33,099 nt of DNA, from the NCBI GenBank assembly GCA_041583495.1, contig JBFHFS010000055.1, forward strand, positions 1 to 33,099. Reading direction: 5' to 3'. Below the pieces are notes generated by a model. It was not told the DNA's origin. It ran no database searches and saw only the letters and a program-made list of their open reading frames with translations. The stretch is from JBFHFS01 sp041583495 (GTDB lineage: Bacteria; Bacteroidota; Bacteroidia; Bacteroidales; Marinilabiliaceae). The stretch's first letter is position 1. Every line of letters begins with the position of its first letter. Positions 7,980 through 15,902 of the stretch are shown piece after piece. Both the position numbers and the translations under genes were made by a program.

Positions 7980-8099
7980 CATTTTCAAGGATTTTAGGTT
8001 GAATTTTATTCTTTCAAACCTGAATAATTTTATAATTGATCCGCCTAAGTATCTGAAAAACCTATTTTTACACCCTAATTCATAAATAACCAACCTTTT

Positions 8100-9377
8100 A
8101 TGTCAGATTATAATCAAATGTGGGAAGGCCTTGGGCTTGACCTGAAAACGCACGATGCCGTTCTTGATCTTGTAGGAAAAACTTACACAGATGTATTTTT
8201 AAGTCAGAAAAATCGTCCAAAAGGGATGGAATATTTCGACTTCGTGGTGAGTGAGATACACGGCTTGCGAATTAAGGAATTAATGGATGCTAAAAAGGAA
8301 GGCCGCAAGGTGGTGGGCACTTTCTGTGTGTTCGTTCCCGAGGAGATTGTATTGGCGCTAAATGCGATCTGTGTAGGGTTATGCAACGGAGCCGAACTGG
8401 GCTTTGAAGCTGCGGAGGAGTATATCCCCCGAAATACCTGTTCCCTGATTAAGTCTGCTTTTGGGTTTAAACTGGCGAAGGTCTGTCCTTACATCGAGGC
8501 CACTGATATGATCGTGGGAGAGAATACCTGCGATGGCAAGAAGAAAGCCTTTGAGTCGTATGGCCAGTTAGTGGGTAACCTGCACATCATGGATATCCCA
8601 CAGATGAAGACCGAAGCAGGCAGGGCCTTGATGAAAGCAGAATATCAAAAGTTTGCCACCGCCCTGGAGGAACTCACCGGTCAGAAGCTAACCGTTGAAA
8701 ACCTAAAAAAAGGCATCGAAACAGTTAACAATAAAAGGAAAGCAATCCTTCGCCTGGCCAAACTACGAGCCGCCAATCCGGTGCCTATCTCTGGATTGGA
8801 TGTGCTATTGGCCAATCAGGTTTATTTCTATGATAATCCCGAGCGTTTCACAGCATCGGTTAATGCTATTTGTGACGAACTGGAGCAACGAATAGCCAAT
8901 GGCGAAGGGGTATTTCCTAAAGATGCCCCTCGAATTCTGGTGAGTGGCTGTCCGATGGCGGTTCCAAACTGGAAAATCCCCAATATCATCGAAACATCAG
9001 GGGCCATCATCGTAGGAGAAGAGATGTGTACCGGCGAGAGAGGGACACAGAAATTAACCAGCAGTGATGCCGAAACGGTGGATGCCTTAATTGACAATAT
9101 TGTAGATCGTTATTTTCAGATTGACTGTGCGGTATTTACACCCAACAAAAGCAGATATGAGCACATCAAAGAGATGGCTCAGAAGTACAATGCCGATGGG
9201 GTGTTACACTACAGTCTTCAGTTTTGCCAACCCTACCAGATTGAATCTATTTCATTCGAAAAAGGTCTGGAAAAAGAAGGCATTCCTGTGTTAAGCATAG
9301 AGACCGACTACAGTCAGGAAGATATGGGCCAGTTAAAGACCCGGATAGAAGCCTTCATTGAAAGAATAACGAAATAA
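8100..9377 (+). CDS. Double-cubane-cluster protein, 2-hydroxyacyl-CoA dehydratase D-like
   Basis: A 425-residue soluble protein of the 2-hydroxyacyl-CoA dehydratase subunit D/HgdB fold (FldB/FldC-like). It carries at least eleven cysteines: Cys76 (GTFCVF), Cys91 and Cys95 (ICVGLCNGAELG), Cys114 (RNTCSL), Cys129 (KVCPYIEATD), Cys144 (ENTCDGKKK), Cys258, Cys284 (VSGCPM), Cys310 (EEMCTGERG), Cys343 (IDCAVF) and Cys376 (QFCQPYQIE). As a single gene with its own activator and no second dehydratase subunit, it fits the stand-alone double-cubane-cluster proteins (YjiM-like), whose characterised member in Carboxydothermus holds an [Fe8S9] cluster and reduces small molecules at the cost of ATP. The cluster ligands cannot be assigned from this sequence alone. 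The physiological substrate is unknown. It is probably oxygen-sensitive and cytoplasmic. Confidence 0.85.
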   Translation: MSDYNQMWEGLGLDLKTHDAVLDLVGKTYTDVFLSQKNRPKGMEYFDFVVSEIHGLRIKELMDAKKEGRKVVGTFCVFVPEEIVLALNAICVGLCNGAELGFEAAEEYIPRNTCSLIKSAFGFKLAKVCPYIEATDMIVGENTCDGKKKAFESYGQLVGNLHIMDIPQMKTEAGRALMKAEYQKFATALEELTGQKLTVENLKKGIETVNNKRKAILRLAKLRAANPVPISGLDVLLANQVYFYDNPERFTASVNAICDELEQRIANGEGVFPKDAPRILVSGCPMAVPNWKIPNIIETSGAIIVGEEMCTGERGTQKLTSSDAETVDALIDNIVDRYFQIDCAVFTPNKSRYEHIKEMAQKYNADGVLHYSLQFCQPYQIESISFEKGLEKEGIPVLSIETDYSQEDMGQLKTRIEAFIERITK

Positions 9378-9400
9378 GTAACCAACAACATTTGATAATA

Positions 9401-9444
9401 AGATTCTTTAACCCCGACTCAACACAAGTTGGGGTTAATAATCT
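9401..9444 (+). terminator. Long stem-loop between the double-cubane gene and its activator
   Basis: AACCCCGACT (9410-9419) pairs with AGTTGGGGTT (9427-9436) with one G-U around a 7-nt loop. Outer arms AGATT and AATCT extend the fold. No uridine run follows, so it may stabilise or process the mRNA and set the ratio of the two proteins rather than terminate fully. Confidence 0.4.
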
Positions 9445-9492
9445 GAATCCGGGTTATTTTTAAGCATTCAGGTCCCCCAAAATTACATTTCT

Positions 9493-10281
9493 ATGGTATC
9501 AGCAGGTATTGATATTGGCTCCAGAACAATCAAAGTCGTCCTATTGGAAAATGACCAAATCATCTTTTCTAAAGTAGCCGAGAACACATACAACCCGATA
9601 GAGACTTGCAAGACCTTATTGGAAGGCCTGTCGTACGATGCGATCACCGCCACGGGTTACGGAAGGCATCTGTTTGCAGATCATTTTACCTCTGAGGTCA
9701 TCAGCGAGATCAAAGCCTTTGCCATGGGGGTGCATCACGAGCTGCCCACAACCCGCACCATCCTGGACATAGGGGGACAAGATACCAAAGCCATCGCGAT
9801 TGATGAGCGGGGCAGCATCCGAAAGTTTGAGATGAACGATAAATGCGCGGCGGGCACAGGGCGTTTTCTGGAGATCATGGCCATGGCCCTACGCTTTTCG
9901 CTGGACGAGTTTGGAGAGAAAGCCCTCTCCACCCATGAGCATGAAAACATCAACAGTATGTGTGCCGTATTTGCCGAATCGGAGATTATCTCCATGCTGG
10001 CCAATGGGGCCGACAGAAACAGAGTAGCCAGGGGGATTCACTATTCTGTGATCCGCAAATCAATGGCTATCCTAAAGCGCGTGGGGCTTCAAAAAGACCT
10101 TACTTTTGCCGGTGGCGGGGCTAAGAGTGTGGCCCTCAAAACGCTCATGGAAGAGATCTATCAGCAACCTGTGTTGGTGCCAAAAAACCCACAAATAATG
10201 GGCGCTATGGGTTGCGCCATCAACAGCCGGGAGGCTCTTCGCAAGGACCTCCTTATTCGTGAAAAAGAAATAGCCGGATAA
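9493..10281 (+). CDS. ATP-dependent activator of 2-hydroxyacyl-CoA dehydratase/double-cubane protein
   Basis: A 262-residue ASKHA-fold ATPase of the HgdC/YjiL family. The phosphate-binding loop is AGIDIGSRTIKVVLL (residues 4-18) and a second nucleotide motif is LDIGGQDTKAI (91-101). The two cysteines that hold one [4Fe-4S] cluster across the homodimer are Cys118 (NDKCAAGTGRFLE) and Cys157 (NSMCAVFAESE). A C-terminal AGGGAKS loop follows. The family hydrolyses ATP to push one low-potential electron onto its partner, here almost certainly the double-cubane protein 115 bp upstream. Reductant (ferredoxin or flavodoxin) genes are not in the window. The length is typical. Confidence 0.9.
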   Translation: MVSAGIDIGSRTIKVVLLENDQIIFSKVAENTYNPIETCKTLLEGLSYDAITATGYGRHLFADHFTSEVISEIKAFAMGVHHELPTTRTILDIGGQDTKAIAIDERGSIRKFEMNDKCAAGTGRFLEIMAMALRFSLDEFGEKALSTHEHENINSMCAVFAESEIISMLANGADRNRVARGIHYSVIRKSMAILKRVGLQKDLTFAGGGAKSVALKTLMEEIYQQPVLVPKNPQIMGAMGCAINSREALRKDLLIREKEIAG

Positions 10282-10432
10282 ATTTGGGGCCTGATTCCTC
10301 AGTCAATAATTTTTATGGTATTCCGTCGAAGAAACCCAATAGGTTAAGTTCAACCAGGGAGGTCCTTCTCCCAAGTTACGAAAAAGCAGCAGTATTTAAC
10401 CAATTTAAATAGTACGCCCGCCTTCATGTTAG

Positions 10433-10440
10433 TACTTTTG
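10433..10440 (+). promoter_or_regulatory. Bacteroidota-type -7 box (TACTTTTG) for the MATE gene
   Basis: Exact TAnnTTTG match ending 26 bp before the ATG at 10467, leaving a short leader with a good ribosome-binding site. No clear -33 element is seen. Confidence 0.4.
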
Positions 10441-10454
10441 TCCCGAAATTAAAA

Positions 10455-10460
10455 AAGGAG
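10455..10460 (+). promoter_or_regulatory. Strong Shine-Dalgarno site AAGGAG
   Basis: AAGGAG six bases before the ATG at 10467. It fixes this start and is unusually strong for Bacteroidota, which mostly lack Shine-Dalgarno motifs. Confidence 0.6.
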
Positions 10461-10466
10461 AAGTAA

Positions 10467-11813
10467 ATGGCGCAAAAAGGATTACCCCTGACACTGGGGA
10501 CCGAACAGGTAAGTAAGTTGCTGATCCAATATGCGCTTCCTGCCATTATTGCCATGACGGCATCCTCGTTGTACAACATTACCGACAGTATTTTTATTGG
10601 ACATGGGGTTGGGGCTTTAGCCATTTCCGGGTTGGCCATAACCTTTCCTTTGATGAACCTGGCCGCTGCCTTCGGCTCCCTGGTGGGGGCCGGTGCCGCC
10701 ACCCTGATGTCGGTAAGGCTTGGACAGAAAGATTATGAAACAGCCAATAATATTTTAGGCAATGTGTTTGTGCTGAATCTGATTTTCGGGTTGGCCTACA
10801 CCCTGGTGGTTTTGCTCTTTCTCGACCCGATCCTCCTCTTTTTCGGGGCCAGTCCCGACACGCTACCCTACGCCCATGATTATATGGTTGTCATTTTATT
10901 GGGCAATGTAGTCACACACATGTACATGGGGCTCAATGCGTTGCTGCGATCCATCGGAAGTCCTCAGAAGGCAATGCTGGCGACCCTTTATACCGTTTTG
11001 ATAAACCTGGTGCTGGATCCTTTATTTATTTTCGTCCTCGAATGGGGCATCCGGGGCGCTGCTATAGCCACCGTAATATCCCAGGTAGCAATGCTAACCT
11101 GGCAAATCAGGCTCTTCAGTAATAAAGACCGCTTTATTCACATTAAGAAGGGAATATTCCGTTTGAAACGTAAAATTGTGGCGGATTCATTATCTATCGG
11201 GATGTCCCCATTTTTAATGAACACCGCTTCGTGCGTGATTGTTATTTTAATTAACCAGGCACTTGTCAGGCATGGGGGGGATTTGGCGGTGGGTGCTTAC
11301 GGAATTATTAACCGGGTAATATTTCTTTTTGCCATGATTGTGATGGGCCTTAACCAGGGTATGCAGCCAATTGCAGGCTACAACTATGGCGCCGGCAATT
11401 TTAAACGGGTAAACAAAGTTCTAAAGCAAACCATTATCATGGCCTCCATAATCGTGACATTGGGCTTTTTGATGGGAGAGTTCTTCCCCCGGCAAGTCGC
11501 TTCGGCCTTCACCAACGACAAAGCCCTCATAGACCTGGCAGCCAATGGCTTGCGCATTGTTGTGACATTTTTCCCGATAGTAGGTTTTCAGATGGTCACC
11601 ACGTTTTTCTTTCAGAGCATAGGAATGGCCGGAAAATCGATATTCCTTTCTTTAACCCGTCAACTGTTGTTTCTGTTGCCCTTCTTAATTATATTTCCTT
11701 CCTATTTTGGTATTAACGGTGTATGGTACAGTATGCCTGCCGCCGATATTTTATCGAGTATTGTGGCAGGTTACATGCTGGTAGTACAATACCGCAAATT
11801 TAAAAGGGATTAG
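10467..11813 (+). CDS. MATE-family multidrug/toxin exporter
   Basis: A 448-residue integral membrane protein with about twelve hydrophobic segments in two halves. The family opening is visible: GTEQVSKLLIQYALPAIIAMTASSLYNITDSIFIG in N-lobe TM1 (key words LPAIIAM, YNITDSIFIG), then GLAITFPLMNL and VGAGAATLMSVRLG. The second half has GMQPIAGYNYGAGNFKRV, the characteristic C-lobe motif. It belongs to the MepA-like/DinF-NorM group, which uses H+ or Na+ gradients to export drugs or metabolites. The substrate cannot be told. A cytidylate-kinase-like gene follows after 28 bp, probably in the same transcript. Confidence 0.9.
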   Translation: MAQKGLPLTLGTEQVSKLLIQYALPAIIAMTASSLYNITDSIFIGHGVGALAISGLAITFPLMNLAAAFGSLVGAGAATLMSVRLGQKDYETANNILGNVFVLNLIFGLAYTLVVLLFLDPILLFFGASPDTLPYAHDYMVVILLGNVVTHMYMGLNALLRSIGSPQKAMLATLYTVLINLVLDPLFIFVLEWGIRGAAIATVISQVAMLTWQIRLFSNKDRFIHIKKGIFRLKRKIVADSLSIGMSPFLMNTASCVIVILINQALVRHGGDLAVGAYGIINRVIFLFAMIVMGLNQGMQPIAGYNYGAGNFKRVNKVLKQTIIMASIIVTLGFLMGEFFPRQVASAFTNDKALIDLAANGLRIVVTFFPIVGFQMVTTFFFQSIGMAGKSIFLSLTRQLLFLLPFLIIFPSYFGINGVWYSMPAADILSSIVAGYMLVVQYRKFKRD

Positions 11814-11841
11814 TTGGTCGGTTCTAAAATCTGATAACATC

Positions 11842-12468
11842 ATGAACGAAAACTATGCAATAACTATTGGCCGCCAGTTAGGCAGTGGTGGTCACCTTAT
11901 AGGGGAACAGCTGGCCAAAGAGTTAGGGGTTTCATTTTATGACAAGGAGCTCATCCAGCTGGCCTCGAAGGAGAGCGGGTTGGGAAAGGCATTCTTTGAA
12001 CAAGCCGACGAAAAAACCCACCACTCTTTGCTGGGGGGCCTCATAAATCTGCGAAGTTCATTGGTCGACGAGATTTATGTGAACAACTACCTGAGTAACG
12101 AAACGTTGTTTAAGATTCAAAGTGATGTTATTCGCAAGCTGGTAGACCAGGGTCCCGGCATCTTTGTGGGCCGGTGTGCCGATTACATTTTAAAGAATCA
12201 TACCAGGTCCTTTAATGTCTTTATCTGTGCCGACATGAATGACCGTATCCTCCACATTGCCGAAAAGGAACAATTAACGAAAGAAAAAGCAAGGGAATTT
12301 ATTGAAAAAATGGACAAGAAACGGGCTGCCTATTACAACTACTACAGCGATAAAATATGGGGGGCAGCCAGCTCCTATCATCTTTGTGTCAATGCATCGG
12401 TTTTGCCAAGGGAAGACACCGTGGGTTTTATCCGGACGTTTGCCGAAAAAAAACTAAAGCTTAAATAA
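11842..12468 (+). CDS. Cytidylate-kinase-like protein
   Basis: A 208-residue P-loop protein of the cytidylate-kinase-like family (PF13189). The nucleotide loop is ITIGRQLGSGGHLIGEQLA (residues 8-26), followed by LGVSFYDKELIQLAS, and a central GIFVGRCADYIL strand corresponds to the NMP-binding/core region; a KKRAAYYNYYSDKIWG segment resembles the arginine-rich lid of the family. True CMP kinases have a different loop and are larger, so the substrate is uncertain. It lies 28 bp behind the MATE exporter, suggesting linked expression, though a functional link is not established. A hairpin follows the stop. Confidence 0.8.
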   Translation: MNENYAITIGRQLGSGGHLIGEQLAKELGVSFYDKELIQLASKESGLGKAFFEQADEKTHHSLLGGLINLRSSLVDEIYVNNYLSNETLFKIQSDVIRKLVDQGPGIFVGRCADYILKNHTRSFNVFICADMNDRILHIAEKEQLTKEKAREFIEKMDKKRAAYYNYYSDKIWGAASSYHLCVNASVLPREDTVGFIRTFAEKKLKLK

Positions 12469-12504
12469 GGCGGAATTGTCAACATAAGAGACCGTTTTAA
12501 AACG

Positions 12505-12543
12505 CAAAGGATCTTGAGTCGTTCCTTTGTGCTTGTCTTTTTG
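12505..12543 (+). terminator. Probable terminator after the MATE/kinase pair
   Basis: CAAAGGA (12505-12511) pairs with TCCTTTG (12523-12529) and is followed by a U-rich stretch TGCTTGTCTTTTTG. The loop is 11 nt and the T run is imperfect, so efficiency is uncertain. Confidence 0.4.
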
Positions 12544-12570
12544 CCATTAAAAAGCCCGAACAAAATATGT

Positions 12571-12578
12571 TATATTTG
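12571..12578 (+). promoter_or_regulatory. Bacteroidota-type -7 box (TATATTTG) for the Crp/Fnr gene
   Basis: Exact TAnnTTTG match followed by CC, ending 20 bp before the ATG at 12599. A TTTTTG lies about 27 bp upstream, longer than the usual -33 spacing. Confidence 0.45.
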
Positions 12579-12598
12579 CCTTAGAAAAACCGGTAAAA

Positions 12599-13189
12599 AT
12601 GTTTTCGAAGGTTAAGCTTGCTATAGACAAAAATATAATCATGAGCCCCGAATTATGGGCGCAAATTCAGGATTTTGGAAAAATCCGGAACTTAAAGAAA
12701 AACGAATATCTGCTAAAAGCAGGCCAAATTTGCCAACAGGGTTACTTCATAAACAAGGGAAGCCTGGTTCAAACCTTTTCGGGTCCCAATGGGAAAGAGA
12801 TCGTACAGGGTTTTTTTATAGACAGGGCCAATGCTTATCTGTCGGAAGTCACCAGCTACTACTCCAATCAGGCCACCAACTTTGAAATAAAAGCACTCGA
12901 AGACTGTGAAATTATTGAATTCTCGAAGTCGCAATTGGAATATCTGATCAGCCACTTTCACGAATTTGCGCAGCTTTTTCAAAAAATAACAGCCACCAGT
13001 TTTCAGAATCTGTATATGTTTAGTGCCATGCGCCTTTCTCTAAGCGCGGAGGATTTTTTAAGATTTCTGCTAAATGAGCATCCCATATATATGCGGAGAA
13101 TTCCTGATAAATACATTGCCCAATTTATGGGGATAAGTAAAGAATGGTATTCCAAACTCAAGAAGAAAGTCCTTAAAACCCATCGATAA
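12599..13189 (+). CDS. Crp/Fnr-family transcriptional regulator
   Basis: A 196-residue regulator with an N-terminal cyclic-nucleotide-binding-like beta-roll (KNEYLLKAGQICQQGYFINKGSLVQTF, key words LLKAGQ, GYFINKGSL), a dimer helix around residues 120-150 and a C-terminal winged HTH (IPDKYIAQFMGISKEWYSKLKKK). The phosphate-binding cassette for cAMP is not conserved, as is usual in the Bacteroidota branch, so the effector is unknown. No Fnr-type N-terminal cysteine cluster is present. The TolC-HlyD-ABC operon begins about 106 bp downstream in the same direction, and a palindrome lies in that gap. Control of that operon is a reasonable inference. Confidence 0.85.
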   Translation: MFSKVKLAIDKNIIMSPELWAQIQDFGKIRNLKKNEYLLKAGQICQQGYFINKGSLVQTFSGPNGKEIVQGFFIDRANAYLSEVTSYYSNQATNFEIKALEDCEIIEFSKSQLEYLISHFHEFAQLFQKITATSFQNLYMFSAMRLSLSAEDFLRFLLNEHPIYMRRIPDKYIAQFMGISKEWYSKLKKKVLKTHR

Positions 13190-13220
13190 ACAGCTATTTG
13201 CCTCATTCATTGTGCATTTA

Positions 13221-13240
13221 TTAGTTGAACTAATTCAACT
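13221..13240. promoter_or_regulatory. Palindromic operator candidate ahead of the ABC-2 export operon
   Basis: AGTTGAACTAATTCAACT (13223-13240) has perfect 7-bp arms around a 4-bp centre. An overlapping second palindrome, TTAGTTGAACTAA (13221-13233), shares half of it. It lies 20 bp upstream of the TACTTTTG box, where a class II activator or a repressor could sit. The Crp/Fnr protein encoded just upstream is the obvious candidate binder (inference). Confidence 0.45.
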
Positions 13241-13260
13241 CCTTTCTACTTCATTTTATC

Positions 13261-13268
13261 TACTTTTG
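13261..13268 (+). promoter_or_regulatory. Bacteroidota-type -7 box (TACTTTTG) for the export operon
   Basis: Exact TAnnTTTG match ending 27 bp before the chosen ATG at 13296 and supporting that start over an upstream in-frame one. There is no clear -33 box; the adjacent palindrome may substitute through activator binding. Confidence 0.45.
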
Positions 13269-13295
13269 CCCCTTCATTTAATTAAATATCGAATC

Positions 13296-14828
13296 ATGTT
13301 TTTCTTTAAACCATTGCCATGGCATTGCATTGCAATGTGCCTGGTCTTTCTTGCCGGAAACGAAGTGGTTGCGCAGGAACAAAACCAGCTTTATCTTACG
13401 TTCGACCAGGCCTACCAGCAGATGCATCTCAATAGTCATGTATTAAAGCAATCGGGGTATTTGGTGCAGGAAAAGGAAGCCGAGCGAAAAGCCATGACCG
13501 GCATTCGCATGCCCCGTCTCTCTCTCACGGCCAATGCGGTTCAAATGGCCGAATCCCTGGAGCTGGATTTGACGCCGGTGCGCGATGCCATCAACCCGCT
13601 CTACAGTGCTCTGGGCAACTACGGTGTTTTTTCGGGCGTCCCCAACCCCGATCCCACCACTTCAACGGCCATGCCCACTCTGCCCGACGACCTGAGCACG
13701 CAGGCCGTTCGGGCGCAATTACTCGAAGGCCAAACCACCATCAACGAAGCCGAATGGGTGAAGACCATCCAGCAGGATCGCTTTGCGGCGGTCAATGCCA
13801 ATGTGATTTGGCCGCTCTACACCGGCGGAAAAATTAAGGCTGCCATTAAGGCTTCGGAAATCGAAAAGCACGAGGCCGAACTGGAAGGCCAGGTACAAAG
13901 CAACGAACTGCTCAGTGAGCTGGTACAACGTTACTACGGATTGTGCCTGGCACAGCAGGCGCAAGTGGTTCGTCAACAGGTGCTGGAAGCCATGAATAAG
14001 CACTTGTACGATGCCGAAAAATTATCGGAACAGGGACAAATTGCCCGCGTACAATATTTGCATGCGCAAGTGGCCGTAGCCGATGCCGATAGGGAACTAA
14101 ATAAAACCAAACGCGAAAGGGAAATCATTGAGCGTGCCTTACAAAACACGATCGTTTCCGACGAAAAGGTTTCCATTAATACCATTAGCCCCCTTTTCTT
14201 TCTGAAAGAAGTTGAAGAGGAAGCCTGGTTTGTGGAGCTGGCCAGGAAAAACAATCCCTACCTTAAAATGGTAGATTCAAAAAAAGAGCTGGCAGAGGTG
14301 GGCCTTCAGTTCGAAAAAAGTCAATACCTGCCCGACCTCGCCTTCTCTGGGACCTATGATTTGGTCAACAAAGACCTCTCCCCCTATTTGCCCAAATGGA
14401 CCGTTGGCCTGGGCATGAAATGGACCCTGTTCGAGGGCAATGCCCGCTCGAGAAAACTCCAGTCGGCGCGATTTAAACAAAATCAGGTGGAAGAAGCCGC
14501 CTTTAAGATAGAAGAAGATATATTAACCGGCATCCGAAAATACCATCAGGAGCTGGCCATGCATGCCGAACAAATTGAAAATCTAAAAACAACACTTGAG
14601 TTCGCCGAGTCCTATCGTGAGGCACAGACCAAAGCCTTCAGCGAAGGCCTGGCTTCATCCTCCGACCTGGTAGATGCCAATTTGCTGGTAGCAAAGACCA
14701 GGATCGACCGCCTGCAGGCCATGTACCAATTCGATGTGGCACTGGCCAGCCTGCTTCAAATTTGTGGACAACCCCAGCTTTTTAATCGCTTCAATTCGAG
14801 CGAAATGACCATTAACGAATCACTTTAA
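13296..14828 (+). CDS. TolC-family outer-membrane efflux protein (ABC-2 export operon)
   Basis: About 510 residues with a signal peptide (MFFFKPLPWHCIAMCLVFLAG, cleaved near VVAQ). Two long TolC repeats follow, rich in amphipathic helices; conserved words include NANVIWPLYTGGKIKAAI in the first half and VGLGMKWTLFEGNARSRKL in the second (Asn-x-x-Trp-Pro-Leu-Tyr-x-Gly and Trp-x-Leu-Phe-x-Gly signatures). It would form the trimeric outer-membrane exit duct. An earlier in-frame start at 13212 would place 28 residues ahead of the signal and overlap the promoter box, so it is rejected. It is the first gene of a four-gene run with the HlyD adaptor and two permeases. Confidence 0.85.
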   Translation: MFFFKPLPWHCIAMCLVFLAGNEVVAQEQNQLYLTFDQAYQQMHLNSHVLKQSGYLVQEKEAERKAMTGIRMPRLSLTANAVQMAESLELDLTPVRDAINPLYSALGNYGVFSGVPNPDPTTSTAMPTLPDDLSTQAVRAQLLEGQTTINEAEWVKTIQQDRFAAVNANVIWPLYTGGKIKAAIKASEIEKHEAELEGQVQSNELLSELVQRYYGLCLAQQAQVVRQQVLEAMNKHLYDAEKLSEQGQIARVQYLHAQVAVADADRELNKTKREREIIERALQNTIVSDEKVSINTISPLFFLKEVEEEAWFVELARKNNPYLKMVDSKKELAEVGLQFEKSQYLPDLAFSGTYDLVNKDLSPYLPKWTVGLGMKWTLFEGNARSRKLQSARFKQNQVEEAAFKIEEDILTGIRKYHQELAMHAEQIENLKTTLEFAESYREAQTKAFSEGLASSSDLVDANLLVAKTRIDRLQAMYQFDVALASLLQICGQPQLFNRFNSSEMTINESL

Positions 14829-14847
14829 ATATAAAATATCCTCAGTG

Positions 14848-15840
14848 ATGAAAAAAACACGAAACTTTATAATCGGTTTATTTTTTACGGCCCTGCTCCT
14901 CTTTTTGCTTTACACCACCTGGTTGATTACCCGCCCGGTTCCGCTGGAGTTACAGGGAGAGATGGAAGCGACTCAATACCGGATCAGCTCTAAGATTCCC
15001 GGACGCATCGACACTATTGCCGTAAAAAAAGGACAGAAGGTTGAGAAGGGCGACTTTCTCTTTTCCATGAAGAGCCCTGAGATTGAAGCCAAACTTCAGC
15101 AGGCCACCGCCGCACGTAATGCCGCTCAGGCTCAGAGCCAAAAAGCGCAGTACGGTGCTCAAAAAGAGGATATCTATGCGGCCTACAGCGTCTATCTGAA
15201 AGCCGAAGCCGCTGCCCGCCTGTTCGAAAAGACTTACACCCGTGTGGAGAATCTCTTCAACGATGGCGTGGTTCCCGAGCAGAAAAAAGACGAAGCCGAA
15301 ACACAGATGAAGGCAGCCCGTGAAACCGCCAATGCGGCCAGGTCGGTATGGGAAAAGGCCCAAAAAGGGGCCCGTCCCGAAGATAAAAAATCGGCAGCCG
15401 AACTCGTCAACCAGGCCGAAGGGGCCATCGCCGAGGTGCAGGCTTATCTGGCCGAGACCCATATCGCGGCGACTGCCTCGGGGGAAGTATCCAACATCCT
15501 GGCCGAAAACGGTGAGCTGGTCCCTACCGGATTCCCGGTAATTACCGTGTTAGACTTATCGGATAACTGGGCCACCTTCTTTGTGCGTGAGACCCTGCTG
15601 CCCGACATTGACATGGGAACGGAGATAAAAGTAGTGATCCCGGCCATCGGCGATCAGGAGGTTTTGATGAAAATCACCTACATCAGCCCCATGGCCGATT
15701 TTGCCAACTGGTCGGCCACCAAAACCTCAGGTGGTTTCGATGTGCGCTCCTTCGAAGTACATGCCGAACCCGTGAAACCCATCGCAAAGCTGCGCCCAGG
15801 CATGAGCGTGCTGGTTAACTGGAAACAATTTAAGAAATAG
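14848..15840 (+). CDS. HlyD-family periplasmic adaptor (ABC-2 export operon)
   Basis: About 330 residues: one N-terminal membrane anchor (NFIIGLFFTALLLFLLYTTW, residues about 6-25), a first half-lipoyl domain (ISSKIPGRIDTIAVKKGQKVEKGDFLF), a long Ala/Glu-rich coiled-coil hairpin (about 85-190), the second half-lipoyl (HIAATASGEVSNILAENGELV) and a beta-barrel. It resembles the E. coli YhiI/YbhG adaptors that connect ABC-2 permeases with TolC. It starts 19 bp after the TolC gene, with a GTG one codon upstream as an alternative. The substrate is unknown. Confidence 0.85.
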   Translation: MKKTRNFIIGLFFTALLLFLLYTTWLITRPVPLELQGEMEATQYRISSKIPGRIDTIAVKKGQKVEKGDFLFSMKSPEIEAKLQQATAARNAAQAQSQKAQYGAQKEDIYAAYSVYLKAEAAARLFEKTYTRVENLFNDGVVPEQKKDEAETQMKAARETANAARSVWEKAQKGARPEDKKSAAELVNQAEGAIAEVQAYLAETHIAATASGEVSNILAENGELVPTGFPVITVLDLSDNWATFFVRETLLPDIDMGTEIKVVIPAIGDQEVLMKITYISPMADFANWSATKTSGGFDVRSFEVHAEPVKPIAKLRPGMSVLVNWKQFKK

Positions 15841-15902
15841 AGCTTCCTCCACCACTCTTCCCAAAAAGGGAAAGGGTATTTTGAGAAGTATTTAAAACTA
15901 TC

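Noticed and set aside
7848..8093. 81-codon minus-strand frame before the double-cubane gene
   Set aside because: It covers the promoter-containing leader, with no recognisable domain, and its codon content looks like AT-rich intergenic DNA.
12599..13189. Fnr-type oxygen sensor
   Set aside because: The N-terminus lacks the cysteine cluster required for a [4Fe-4S] sensor; only the general Crp/Fnr fold is supported.
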